Notes: generated by a model from the letters alone, not told the origin. A stretch of 6,674 nt of DNA from Planctomycetaceae bacterium (GCA_015493185.1 WGDQ01000216.1:1-6674), one strand, 5' to 3'; counted from the first letter of the stretch, positions 1 to 6,571 are shown. A program made the numbers and translations.

Positions 1-549
1 GATCCGGGCGTGGTGGGCAGCTTGACCACGGACGGCTGTCCGACGCGACTGCTCGATGTTTTCCGGTTGGCCGAAAAGGTGCATCCCGAGTGGTTCAACC
101 GACAGAGCATTACGACCTTTTCCGGAAAGCCTCCGACGATTTTGCTGGTGGAAGACGCGGCGTTTTTCCGGCAACAGGTGTCGGGCTTTTTGAAGGAGCA
201 GGGCTGTGCTGTTGTGACCGCCGAAGATGGGCTGGAAGCCTGGGACATATTGCTCTCGGAAAACCACGCTTTCGATCTGGTGATTACGGACATTGAGATG
301 CCGAACATGGACGGGTTGGAGCTTAGCCGGCGCATTCGCGACTGGCCCACACTGGCGCACCTGCCCATCATTGCCCTGACCTCGCTGGCCAGTAGCGAAG
401 ATATTCGGCGAAGCCGTGAGTGCGGAATTGACGAGCATCTTGTGAAGTTGAACCGGGAGAGGATGATCGCGGCGGTTTCACGGCTATTGCGTGCTACACG
501 AAAACAGGAGCGGTCTCCACACGGCGAGCGCGCGGAGGTTTTGCCATGA
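1..549 (+). CDS. cheA: CheA hybrid histidine kinase, C-terminal part (CheW-like domain end + receiver domain), 5'-truncated by window
   Basis: The reading frame is open from base 1 and ends at TGA 547-549, giving 182 visible residues. The GTG codons at 10 and 13 are internal valines, not starts. Residues 1-33 (LTTDGCPTRLLDVFRLAE core) look like the last strands of the CheW-like regulatory domain that ends CheA kinases. Residues about 44-160 form a full receiver domain: ILLVED with the acidic pair Glu51/Asp52, phospho-acceptor Asp97 in VITDIEMPNMDG, a Thr-Ser in IALTS, and conserved Lys149. The dimerisation, ATPase and phosphotransfer domains must lie upstream of the window. CheA autophosphorylates under receptor control. 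A fused receiver usually acts as an internal phosphate acceptor or sink. The stop overlaps the cheW start (ATGA), so the two are translationally coupled. A different hybrid kinase is possible, but cheW, mcp, cheB and cheR downstream make CheA by far the best call. Confidence 0.9.
   Translation, partial: DPGVVGSLTTDGCPTRLLDVFRLAEKVHPEWFNRQSITTFSGKPPTILLVEDAAFFRQQVSGFLKEQGCAVVTAEDGLEAWDILLSENHAFDLVITDIEMPNMDGLELSRRIRDWPTLAHLPIIALTSLASSEDIRRSRECGIDEHLVKLNRERMIAAVSRLLRATRKQERSPHGERAEVLP
534..538 (+). promoter_or_regulatory. Ribosome binding site of cheW
   Basis: GGAGG lies 7 nt upstream of the ATG at 546, inside the last codons of cheA. It supports that start and the ATGA overlap. Confidence 0.75.
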
Positions 550-1007
550 GTTGCCTGTCGCTCGAATTTCCGGATCAAAAGAGCACGGAACGGCGATTCG
601 CCATTTTCTGCTTGAGCGAGCTGCTGCTGGCGGTGGACATGCACCAGGTGCAGGAAGCAAACCGTGTGTTGGACGTGACGCCGGTGCCACGTGCTCCAAA
701 GTTCGTTCGAGGCGTAATCAACTTGCGCGGCGACGTGGTTACCGTGATCGACCTGCGGGTGCTACTGGGGCTGCCCCCCGCCCAGCTCACACGACAAAGC
801 CGCAATCTGATCGTTCGCTCGGAAGGTGAGCTGATCGGACTTTGGGCAGATGGGCTTGCCGATACGATCACCGTGGCCGCATCGGACATTGAGCCGACAC
901 CATCGAATTTCGACGACGTGGAAAGTCGGTTTTTCGAAGGTGTTTTCAAAATGGAAGACACCGTTGTTGTCATCCTCAATTTGCAGGAAGTGTTGAACGG
1001 ATGTTGA
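546..1007 (+). CDS. cheW: CheW chemotaxis coupling protein
   Basis: This 153-residue protein is a single CheW domain of normal family length. The diagnostic segment is FVRGVINLRGDVVTVIDLR (about residues 54-72), the RGxINLRG-xVxxVIDLR block that forms the second SH3-like barrel and contacts CheA and receptor tips. It is preceded by FCLSELLLAVDMHQVQE and followed by the usual strand LIVRSEGELIGLWADGL. CheW is a soluble adaptor that links the receptor hairpin tip to the CheA CheW-like domain in the polar array; it has no catalytic activity. It starts in the ATGA overlap with cheA behind a good GGAGG, and is followed 95 nt later by the receptor gene. The N-terminal dozen residues (MSCLSLEFPDQK) are not conserved in any obvious way. 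Confidence 0.95.
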   Translation: MSCLSLEFPDQKSTERRFAIFCLSELLLAVDMHQVQEANRVLDVTPVPRAPKFVRGVINLRGDVVTVIDLRVLLGLPPAQLTRQSRNLIVRSEGELIGLWADGLADTITVAASDIEPTPSNFDDVESRFFEGVFKMEDTVVVILNLQEVLNGC

Positions 1008-1062
1008 GTAACGCATCGCAGAACAAGCTGCAACGATTCCAAAATCAAATTCTGAAACGCTC

Positions 1063-1083
1063 GCGAAGCACGCGGTGCTTCGC
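1063..1083 (+). promoter_or_regulatory. Perfect 9-bp hairpin between cheW and the receptor gene
   Basis: GCGAAGCAC (1063-1071) is the exact reverse complement of GTGCTTCGC (1075-1083), with a 3-nt loop GCG. It sits in the 95-nt gap after cheW and ends 7 nt before the AGAGG that serves the receptor gene. No T-run follows, so it does not look like a standard intrinsic terminator. It could be a processing or stability element that sets the receptor-to-CheW ratio, or a protein-binding site; the role is inference. Its presence argues that 1008-1102 is noncoding. Confidence 0.7.
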
Positions 1084-1090
1084 TCAGACA

Positions 1091-1095
1091 AGAGG
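1091..1095 (+). promoter_or_regulatory. Ribosome binding site deciding the receptor start
   Basis: AGAGG lies 7 nt upstream of the ATG at 1103. The alternative in-frame ATG at 1001 overlaps the cheW stop and would add 34 basic, low-complexity residues in front of the first membrane helix. The ATG at 1103 puts that helix directly at the N-terminus, as is normal for chemoreceptors. Confidence 0.75.
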
Positions 1096-1102
1096 CAGAT
1101 CC

Positions 1103-3595
1103 ATGTCGATCAAACTGAAGCTCTTTCTGCTGCTGGCGTTCCCTTTTCTGGGTGTGGTGCTACTGGGCGCGCGCAGCAGCCTGGACCAGGGACACCGTGT
1201 GGCCAATCTCGACAAGACACGTCGGCTGATTGACCTGTCAGTGACACTTAGCAGCGTGATCCACGAAATTCAAAAGGAGCGAGGTGCCACGGCCGGCTAT
1301 CTGGGCAGCAAAGGGCGGCAATTCGCCGAGCAGCTAGCCTCGCAGCGCAAACGCACCAACGCAAGCCTGGACGATTTGGAATCATCGCTCAGCATGAACA
1401 ACCTGCCGGACGACAGCGCGGCCACGGCACGCCACGTAGACAATGCGCTGCGCTTGATCGGTCAGATCGACACGAAGCGCCAGTCGATCGACGAGCAACG
1501 TATGGATGCGGAAGATGCGTTGCGTTTCTATACGTCGATCAACGAATCGCTGCTCAATGCCATCAGCACAATGGCCACGATCATTGATCAGGCCGATCTG
1601 GCACGGCGGGTTACGGCATATGTGAGTTTGTTGCAGGCCAAGGAGCGGGCGGGAATCGAGCGCGCCGTGCTGGCCAACACGTTCGCCAAGGACCGATTCG
1701 ACAACAACATGTACGAGCGCTTCGTGGCGTTGCTGGCGCTGCAAGAGCGTTTTATCGAGGAATTCTCGCTGTTTGCCAATCACGATGACGTTTTGTTTTT
1801 CGACCACGCGATGGACGATCCTGCCATACACGAGGTGAGCCAGTATCGGCGGGTGGCGTTGGACAACGCGCGCCGCGGCGGCTTTCACGTCGACCCGACA
1901 CGATGGTTTGCCGCGGCCACGAGCCGCATCGACCTGCTGAAGGACGTGGAAAATGAGCTGGCTCGCCGGCTGGCCAGACACGCCGCCGCCTCACGCTCGA
2001 CTGCCGCAATGAAATGGTGGAGCAGCCTGCTGGTGATCTTTGTGGTGGCGGCTTTGGCCACAGTGGCCGGCTGGTTCGTCGTCCGTTCGATCCAGCAACC
2101 GATCGAAACGGCCTGCAACCAGGCGAAAAAGATCATGCAAGGCGATTTGACGTGCCGCCTGCCGGTTGCCAACGACGAAATTGGTAAGCTGAGCGCCGCG
2201 ATGAACGCCATCATCGACAAGTTCGAGGTCGCGCTCGAGCAAGTGGCCACCAGCGTCAATTCGCTGAGTCGTGCTTCGGCCGAACTGACCGGAGCAGCCA
2301 GTGAGCTGACCAACGGCGCCGAAGACACGACCAAACAATCGGGAAGCGTAGCGGCGGCCGCCGAACAGATGTCGGTGAACTTGAAAGGAATGGCCGAGTC
2401 GACGGATTCGGTATTTGCCAATGTGAAGAAGGTCGCGGCCGCAGTGAACCAAATGACCGCTTCGGTCAACGAAATCGCCAAGAACGCAGATCGCTCGGCC
2501 AGCATAGCCAACCACGCCACGAATCTGGCTCATACGAGCAACGAAAAGATCGAAAGCCTGGGGCACGCCGCCGAAGAGATCGGAAAAGTGATCGAGGTGA
2601 TTCAAGATATTGCGGAGCAGACGAACCTTCTGGCTCTGAATGCCACGATCGAAGCTGCCCGGGCCGGCGAGGCCGGCAAGGGATTTGGCGTGGTGGCCAC
2701 CGAGGTGAAGGAGCTTGCCAAACAAACGGCCTCGGCAACAGAGGAAATCAGGGCCCAGATCAAGGGAATTCAAGACTCGATCCATTGCACGGTGGGAGCG
2801 ATCAAAGAGATCGGAACCGTGATCGAGGACATGAACGAGGCCGCGCGTACGATCGCCTCGGCCGTCGAGGAACAGAACGGTGCCACGCAAGAGATCGCCC
2901 AGAACATGGACGATTCGGCCGATGCGGTGGAAACCGTCGCTCGAGGCGTGAGCGAATCGGCGATTGCCAGCCAGGAAATCACGCGGAACATCACGAACGT
3001 GGACATGGTGGCGAAACGTACGCTTCGCAATGCAACGGTGACACGGCGCGTGGGCAACGACCTGCAACGGCACTCAACCCAATTGCGGTTGATCTTGTCC
3101 AACTTCCACGTTGAAGGGAACAGCGCCCCCTCAGCGCGCCAATCCGACACCGAAAGAAAATCGCCCCGGCGCACGGCCGGCCGCCAAACCACTTCGACGC
3201 TGGCATCGCTAGAACGCGTGAAAGAGCGAGGGGTCGCGACGAAATTCTACGAAACGTTGATTGGCAAAGACCCGGAATTGGCAAGTTACTTTACACACGT
3301 CGATTTTTCCCGACAGAAGGAAGTGCTGAAGGAAGGAATCGAAATTGCCTTGCGGTTCGCGGCCGGCGACGTTGCCGCACGCTCGCGATTAGAGGAAATC
3401 GGACGTACGCACTCGGCCGAGGAAATGGACGTTCGGCCGGAGCTGTACGACATCTGGCTTGACGCGTGGATTGCGACGATGCGCGATCTCGATCCTGAGT
3501 GGAACAGCTCTTTGGAATCGCAGTGGCGATCGGAGCTGCAACGAGCGATCGAGGTTATCAAAGCCGAATATCACGCCGAAGCGATGCTGGTGTGA
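1103..3595 (+). CDS. Methyl-accepting chemotaxis protein with NIT-like sensor domain and C-terminal globin domain
   Basis: The protein has 830 residues from the ATG at 1103. TM1 is at about 7-23 and TM2 at about 306-327, enclosing a helical extracytoplasmic domain of about 280 residues. Its segment IHEIQKERGATAGYL (53-67) matches the E-x-Q-x-ERG-x-(S/A)-A signature of NIT domains, a family linked to nitrate/nitrite sensing. HAMP spans about 328-380. The signalling hairpin tip is at about 505-534 (EQTNLLALNATIEAARAGE, then GKGFGVVATEV), the CheA/CheW contact. Likely methylation segments are near AAAAEQM (417-423) and AVEEQNGAT (587-595). A polar linker (about 671-703) leads to a globin domain (about 703-825) with Tyr716 (B10), Phe730 (CD1), Gln738 (E7), proximal His770 (F8) and Tyr782. 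Spacings B10-CD1 (14) and E7-F8 (32) equal those of E. coli Hmp. There is no C-terminal CheR-tethering pentapeptide. Domain calls are by motif only; heme binding and the ligands are inferred. Confidence 0.93.
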   Translation: MSIKLKLFLLLAFPFLGVVLLGARSSLDQGHRVANLDKTRRLIDLSVTLSSVIHEIQKERGATAGYLGSKGRQFAEQLASQRKRTNASLDDLESSLSMNNLPDDSAATARHVDNALRLIGQIDTKRQSIDEQRMDAEDALRFYTSINESLLNAISTMATIIDQADLARRVTAYVSLLQAKERAGIERAVLANTFAKDRFDNNMYERFVALLALQERFIEEFSLFANHDDVLFFDHAMDDPAIHEVSQYRRVALDNARRGGFHVDPTRWFAAATSRIDLLKDVENELARRLARHAAASRSTAAMKWWSSLLVIFVVAALATVAGWFVVRSIQQPIETACNQAKKIMQGDLTCRLPVANDEIGKLSAAMNAIIDKFEVALEQVATSVNSLSRASAELTGAASELTNGAEDTTKQSGSVAAAAEQMSVNLKGMAESTDSVFANVKKVAAAVNQMTASVNEIAKNADRSASIANHATNLAHTSNEKIESLGHAAEEIGKVIEVIQDIAEQTNLLALNATIEAARAGEAGKGFGVVATEVKELAKQTASATEEIRAQIKGIQDSIHCTVGAIKEIGTVIEDMNEAARTIASAVEEQNGATQEIAQNMDDSADAVETVARGVSESAIASQEITRNITNVDMVAKRTLRNATVTRRVGNDLQRHSTQLRLILSNFHVEGNSAPSARQSDTERKSPRRTAGRQTTSTLASLERVKERGVATKFYETLIGKDPELASYFTHVDFSRQKEVLKEGIEIALRFAAGDVAARSRLEEIGRTHSAEEMDVRPELYDIWLDAWIATMRDLDPEWNSSLESQWRSELQRAIEVIKAEYHAEAMLV

Positions 3596-3745
3596 TCGGG
3601 ATCGGCCAATTGGGTCGCGGCTCGCCAACCGCAGGCAGAAAAACCAGTGCCGCATGGGTTGCGTGACGCAGCATGCACAACCCTTGGCGAGATTGTGGCA
3701 GAGGAATCTTGTTGTTGCACGTTCAGGGGCATGAGAAGAAAAAGC

Positions 3746-3765
3746 CATCGAGCAATGATTCGATG
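3746..3765 (+). repeat. Short inverted repeat in the cheB leader
   Basis: CATCGA (3746-3751) and TCGATG (3760-3765) are exact inverted copies with an 8-nt spacer, 60 bp before the cheB start. Six-base arms are short enough to arise by chance. It could be an operator half-site pair or a small hairpin. Confidence 0.3.
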
Positions 3766-3814
3766 TGTGGAGTGACAACTTCAATTTGCCCAAGACCGCA
3801 ACCAACCCATGAAC

Positions 3815-3818
3815 GAGG
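3815..3818 (+). promoter_or_regulatory. Ribosome binding site of cheB
   Basis: GAGG lies 6 nt upstream of the ATG at 3825. The ATG at 3809 is out of frame with cheB and is not needed. Confidence 0.65.
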
Positions 3819-3824
3819 ACGATT

Positions 3825-4934
3825 ATGAGCCAACCACCGATCCGAGTCTTGCTCGTCGACGACTCCGCGATGTTCCGCGTCTCGACGTGGCGTTTGTTGG
3901 AAGAGGTCAAAGACATCGAAGTCGTGGGCACCGCGAACAACGGTAGAAAAGCGCTCGAGGCCATTGATGAATTGAAGCCCGACCTGGTGACGCTGGACCT
4001 CGAAATGCCGGAAATGGATGGCCTGGAAGTGCTACGGCAGTTGCGACGCCGCAACAGCCCGGTCGCTGTTATCATGCTAAGCGCCCATACCTCCGACACA
4101 TCGAACGCCACGAAAGCAGCGTTGGAATTGGGAGCTTTCGACTTTGTTCTCAAACCGAAAGCAACCGATCCTTACGAGGCGGAAAAACAGTTTCGCGAAT
4201 CACTGGTTCCCCGAATTCAAGCCTTCGTACGACGAAAGAAAGTGCGCGAACTGTTGTGGAAAGACCAACCTTCTTCGCCCCAGGGTTCGGGCGCAATGGC
4301 CTCGAAAGACGGTTCGGCGGTGACCACGACGGACGATGGCGGAGATTTTCCGATCGACGTGGTGGCGATCGGTGCTTCGACCGGCGGCCCCGAAGCACTG
4401 GCCACCGTGCTGGCAGATCTTCCCAGCGACCTGGAAGCGGCTGTGCTCATTGTGCAACACATGCCGAGCATGTTTACCGCTTCGCTGGCCAACGACCTGA
4501 ATCATGTGTGCCCATTACAGGTGGTCGAGGCAACCGACGGCCAACCGGTTGTGCCGGGCAAGGTGTTCGTGGCGCCAGGAGGCCGGCAAATGAAAGTGGT
4601 GCCGGGAGGAGACCAAATTGTTGTCGAAATCAACGACGATCCGCCAGAACGCGACTGTCGCCCGTCGGTCGATTATTTGTTTCGATCGGTGGCCTTGCTT
4701 CATGGTCCGCGGGCGTTGGGCGTTGTGCTTACAGGCATGGGCGAAGATGGAACGCTGGGGAGCCAGCTGATGAAACGGTACAGGGCCAAAATCATTGCCC
4801 AGGACGAAGCCACCTGTGTGGTTTACGGAATGTCGCGGCGGCTGGTCGAGGAAGGAATCGCCGACATCGTGGCCCCGCTGGATGCCATTCCGCGTCACAT
4901 CGCGTCTCTTTGCAAAAGAAGCATCACGGTATGA
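3825..4934 (+). CDS. cheB: CheB protein-glutamate methylesterase/deamidase (response regulator)
   Basis: This 369-residue protein has the standard CheB layout and length. The N-terminal receiver domain (about 6-125) has acidic residues Asp12/Asp13 in LLVDDS, phospho-acceptor Asp58 in LVTLDLEMPEMDG, Ser86 and Lys110 (LKPK). A polar, poorly conserved linker (about 135-173) leads to the methylesterase domain. Its catalytic triad is visible: Ser185 in GASTGGPEAL, His212 in VQHMP and Asp308 in GMGEDG; the spacing (27 and 96 residues) closely matches enterobacterial CheB. The enzyme hydrolyses receptor glutamyl methyl esters and deamidates glutamines, and is activated when CheA phosphorylates Asp58. 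It works at the cytoplasmic face on receptor methylation helices. The stop overlaps the cheR start (ATGA), so the two opposing adaptation enzymes are co-translated. Nothing is truncated or missing. Confidence 0.97.
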   Translation: MSQPPIRVLLVDDSAMFRVSTWRLLEEVKDIEVVGTANNGRKALEAIDELKPDLVTLDLEMPEMDGLEVLRQLRRRNSPVAVIMLSAHTSDTSNATKAALELGAFDFVLKPKATDPYEAEKQFRESLVPRIQAFVRRKKVRELLWKDQPSSPQGSGAMASKDGSAVTTTDDGGDFPIDVVAIGASTGGPEALATVLADLPSDLEAAVLIVQHMPSMFTASLANDLNHVCPLQVVEATDGQPVVPGKVFVAPGGRQMKVVPGGDQIVVEINDDPPERDCRPSVDYLFRSVALLHGPRALGVVLTGMGEDGTLGSQLMKRYRAKIIAQDEATCVVYGMSRRLVEEGIADIVAPLDAIPRHIASLCKRSITV

Positions 4935-5773
4935 CCAGTTCGACGGACGATTTTGCTTTGTTGTGCCGTTTGGTTTCCGACCTTTGCGGGATGAACCTGG
5001 ATGAATCGAAGCAATACTTTCTCGAATCACGGTTGGCCGAACTGGCAAGCAACAACGACGTTGAAAGCCATATCGATCTGGTCCGACAAGCAGCCTATGC
5101 CGACAGCGAACTGCGCGACTCGCTGATTGACGCGATCACGGTTAAGGAAACGCAGTTTTTCCGCGATGGTGCCACGTTTGCGGCTTTTCAAAAGTATGTG
5201 GTGCCCGAGCTAGTCGATCAGAAAGCACGTTGCTGGCACATGCGCCAACTCCGCATCTGGTCGGCCGCGTGCAGCACGGGTCAAGAGCCGTATAGCATCG
5301 CCATTGCTTTGCGAGAAACATTGCCCGACCCCGATGCCTGGAGCATATCGATCTATGCGACAGACATATCGCGTAGTGCCATTCATCAGGCCCAACGCGG
5401 CTGGTACACCGCTCACGAAATCGCTCGAGGATTACCCCAACCGATTCGAGACCGTTATTTCGTTCCATCGGGCGACGGATGGAAAGTGATCGACCAGTTG
5501 CGGCAAATGATCACCTTTGTGCGTAGCAACCTGCTAGACACGTTTCCGGTCAAAGGGCCCTTCGATGTGATTTTCTGCCGGAATGTGGCGATTTACTTCA
5601 AACCCGAGCAACGTCGCGACTTGTTTCTTCGTCTTGCCGACGCGATGCCGCGGCACGGCTATCTGATCGTTGGCTCGACCGAGTCGCTGAGCGACCTTGG
5701 GCCGCGATTCAAAACGCGACATGCCGGCGCGGCGATTTACCAACCGAACCTGGGACCAGCAGTCCGTTCGTAA
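4931..5773 (+). CDS. cheR: CheR chemotaxis protein methyltransferase
   Basis: This 280-residue protein is of normal CheR length and starts at the ATG in the ATGA overlap with cheB. Only a weak A/G-rich stretch precedes it, so translational coupling is likely. An N-terminal helical domain (about 1-80) contains TVKETQFFRD (70-79), the conserved T-x-N/E-T-x-FFR/D-type CheR motif. The SAM-binding domain follows: IWSAACSTGQEPYS (Cys114-Gly117 turn), the acidic Asp145 in YATDIS, and FDVIFCRNVAIYF (211-223). The last reads NVAIYF where most family members have NVLIYF, a mild change. STESL near the C-terminus is also typical. CheR transfers methyl groups from S-adenosylmethionine to receptor glutamates, opposing CheB. 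No TPR extension is present. The final codons fall in a 22-bp tandem duplication. The upstream frame is open through cheB, but residues before the ATG at 4931 are not CheR-like. Confidence 0.96.
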   Translation: MTSSTDDFALLCRLVSDLCGMNLDESKQYFLESRLAELASNNDVESHIDLVRQAAYADSELRDSLIDAITVKETQFFRDGATFAAFQKYVVPELVDQKARCWHMRQLRIWSAACSTGQEPYSIAIALRETLPDPDAWSISIYATDISRSAIHQAQRGWYTAHEIARGLPQPIRDRYFVPSGDGWKVIDQLRQMITFVRSNLLDTFPVKGPFDVIFCRNVAIYFKPEQRRDLFLRLADAMPRHGYLIVGSTESLSDLGPRFKTRHAGAAIYQPNLGPAVRS

Positions 5774-5802
5774 ACGGGAAGCAGTCCGTTCGTAAACGGG
5801 AA
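5759..5802 (+). repeat. Tandem 22-bp direct repeat at the cheR stop, each unit palindromic
   Basis: Two identical 22-bp units (5759-5780 and 5781-5802) lie head to tail. The first contains the last cheR codons and its TAA stop (5771-5773). Each unit has the inverted repeat CCGTTCGTAAACGG (first copy 5764-5777: CCGTT, 4-nt loop, AACGG). Two small hairpins right after the last gene of the operon could protect or end the transcript, although no T-run follows. A REP-like intergenic repeat is the other reading. Confidence 0.85.
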
Positions 5803-5842
5803 CAGGAACCGGAGCGTCGCCTTCAGATCAAGCCGCTTTGAG

Positions 5843-5995
5843 GGTGTCTTCAAAGTCGCTTCCAGGCCCGAGATTGTGAGCAGGCGAACGTATCAAGGAG
5901 GGTGAAACAGTCCTCCTTGGACTGGTCGACGCAGACCGACGACGAAACGGTCGGCTCGCTCGCGATCGAAACCGGAATTGGATTTTGAAGACACC
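5843..5995. repeat. Inverted-repeat element with 12-bp perfect ends and an internal hairpin
   Basis: GGTGTCTTCAAA (5843-5854) and TTTGAAGACACC (5984-5995) are exact inverted copies 129 bp apart. Similarity continues inward imperfectly (TTCC-A/C-GG blocks). Inside, CAAGGAGG (5894-5901) pairs perfectly with CCTCCTTG (5912-5919) across a 10-nt loop. The 153-bp unit could be a MITE-like or other palindromic intergenic element. No target-site duplication is evident and no transposase is encoded. Confidence 0.5.
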
Positions 5996-6136
5996 TTCTT
6001 AATCGCAAGCCAACGGGCTCGCGCGAGCGTTTTGGATTGCAACCTAAGCCCTCGGCAAGCCCGCGTATCTGCCCTTGGCCCCTGACGCAAGCAAACACGA
6101 CCTGCCGCGAACGACAGAGGGCGGCTCGCTCTCGAT
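5953..6136. repeat. Dispersed GGCTCGCTC direct repeat flanking a 12-bp palindrome
   Basis: GGCTCGCTCGCGAT (5953-5966) recurs with one mismatch as GGCTCGCTCTCGAT (6123-6136). Between them is GCTCGCGCGAGC (6017-6028), a perfect 12-bp palindrome flanked by CCAA and TTGG (6010-6013 and 6032-6035). All three share the GCTCGC core, suggesting a repeat family rather than chance, although GC-rich sequence makes such matches easier. Confidence 0.4.
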
Positions 6137-6384
6137 TTGCTTCTTGTCCGCGGGTGCCGATGCCGCATGAAGCGCAAACACATCAGGCAATCCGTTCCAA
6201 TTGCCGACCGGTGATTCGTCGGCTCCACGCCAGACGACCGCGGACCCGCGCCACGGATGGCTGGGTCGAAAGTCAACATCGTGCGTACCATGTATGAATG
6301 GAAAAAACCGCAGCCTTTTCACACGCTGGCCACGCGCGTATTCTGTTAGCAATCTTCAAGGTGCCTTTTTCCCCGACATTGTCC

Positions 6385-6402
6385 GCGGCGGCTTGGCGCC
6401 GC
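6385..6402. repeat. GC-rich hairpin
   Basis: GCGGCG (6385-6390) pairs with CGCCGC (6397-6402) across a 6-nt loop. Neither strand has a T-run directly after the stem, so a terminator is not supported. Confidence 0.3.
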
Positions 6403-6541
6403 AAAATTGCCGGAGACGGTCGTTCAGCCGGGTGATGCGGCGCGGCAGGCTGGAAGGCTGGCGATGGGCCGGACGTGGGCTGTGTGGGGGGCCGATGTGC
6501 AACGTTTGCTGACTGCTGCTCGTTGCTGCTCAGGGGGGTGG

Positions 6542-6571
6542 TTGCCGAAGGGCCGCCTGATGACGTAAACT
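6542..6571 (+). promoter_or_regulatory. Possible promoter of tRNA-Leu
   Basis: TTGCCG (6542-6547) and TAAACT (6566-6571) are separated by 18 bp and resemble sigma-70 -35 and -10 boxes. The start would fall about 10-12 bp before the tRNA 5' end. Placement is sensible for a tRNA gene, but the match is inexact. Confidence 0.35.

Larger units (their letters stand above)
3596..3824 (+). other. Intergenic gap before cheB
   Basis: These 229 bp separate the receptor from cheB. I see no credible coding sequence, no clear -35/-10 pair and no T-run terminator. It holds an 8-bp palindrome CCAATTGG (3606-3613), a weak inverted pair GGGTTG (3656-3661) / CAACCC (3678-3683), and a cleaner inverted repeat at 3746-3765, listed separately. 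An internal promoter for cheB-cheR is possible but not supported by a recognisable motif. Confidence 0.5.

Noticed and set aside
1001..1102. In-frame ATG at 1001 as the receptor start, overlapping the cheW stop
   Set aside because: It would add 34 residues before the first membrane helix and translate through a perfect hairpin; the ATG at 1103 has AGAGG at 7 nt spacing.
1991..3073. 360-residue minus-strand open frame opposite the receptor
   Set aside because: It lies wholly antisense to a clearly coding chemoreceptor and shows histidine/arginine/glycine-rich shadow composition.
3656..3683. GGGTTG...CAACCC inverted pair after the receptor gene as a terminator
   Set aside because: Only 6 bp with a 16-nt loop and no T-run.
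4256..4930. Long open frame through cheB in the cheR frame (505 residues with cheR)
   Set aside because: The part before 4931 is arginine/glycine-rich shadow sequence of cheB; CheR homology begins at the ATG at 4931 in the ATGA overlap.
6044..6352. Minus-strand frame of 102 residues between cheR and the tRNA
   Set aside because: No recognisable motif, no good ribosome binding site, and overlapping frames of similar length on both strands; could be a remnant or a repeat but cannot be supported as a gene.
6466..6538. G-runs as a possible G-quadruplex
   Set aside because: Runs are irregular with widely varying spacers; no compact four-run motif is convincing.
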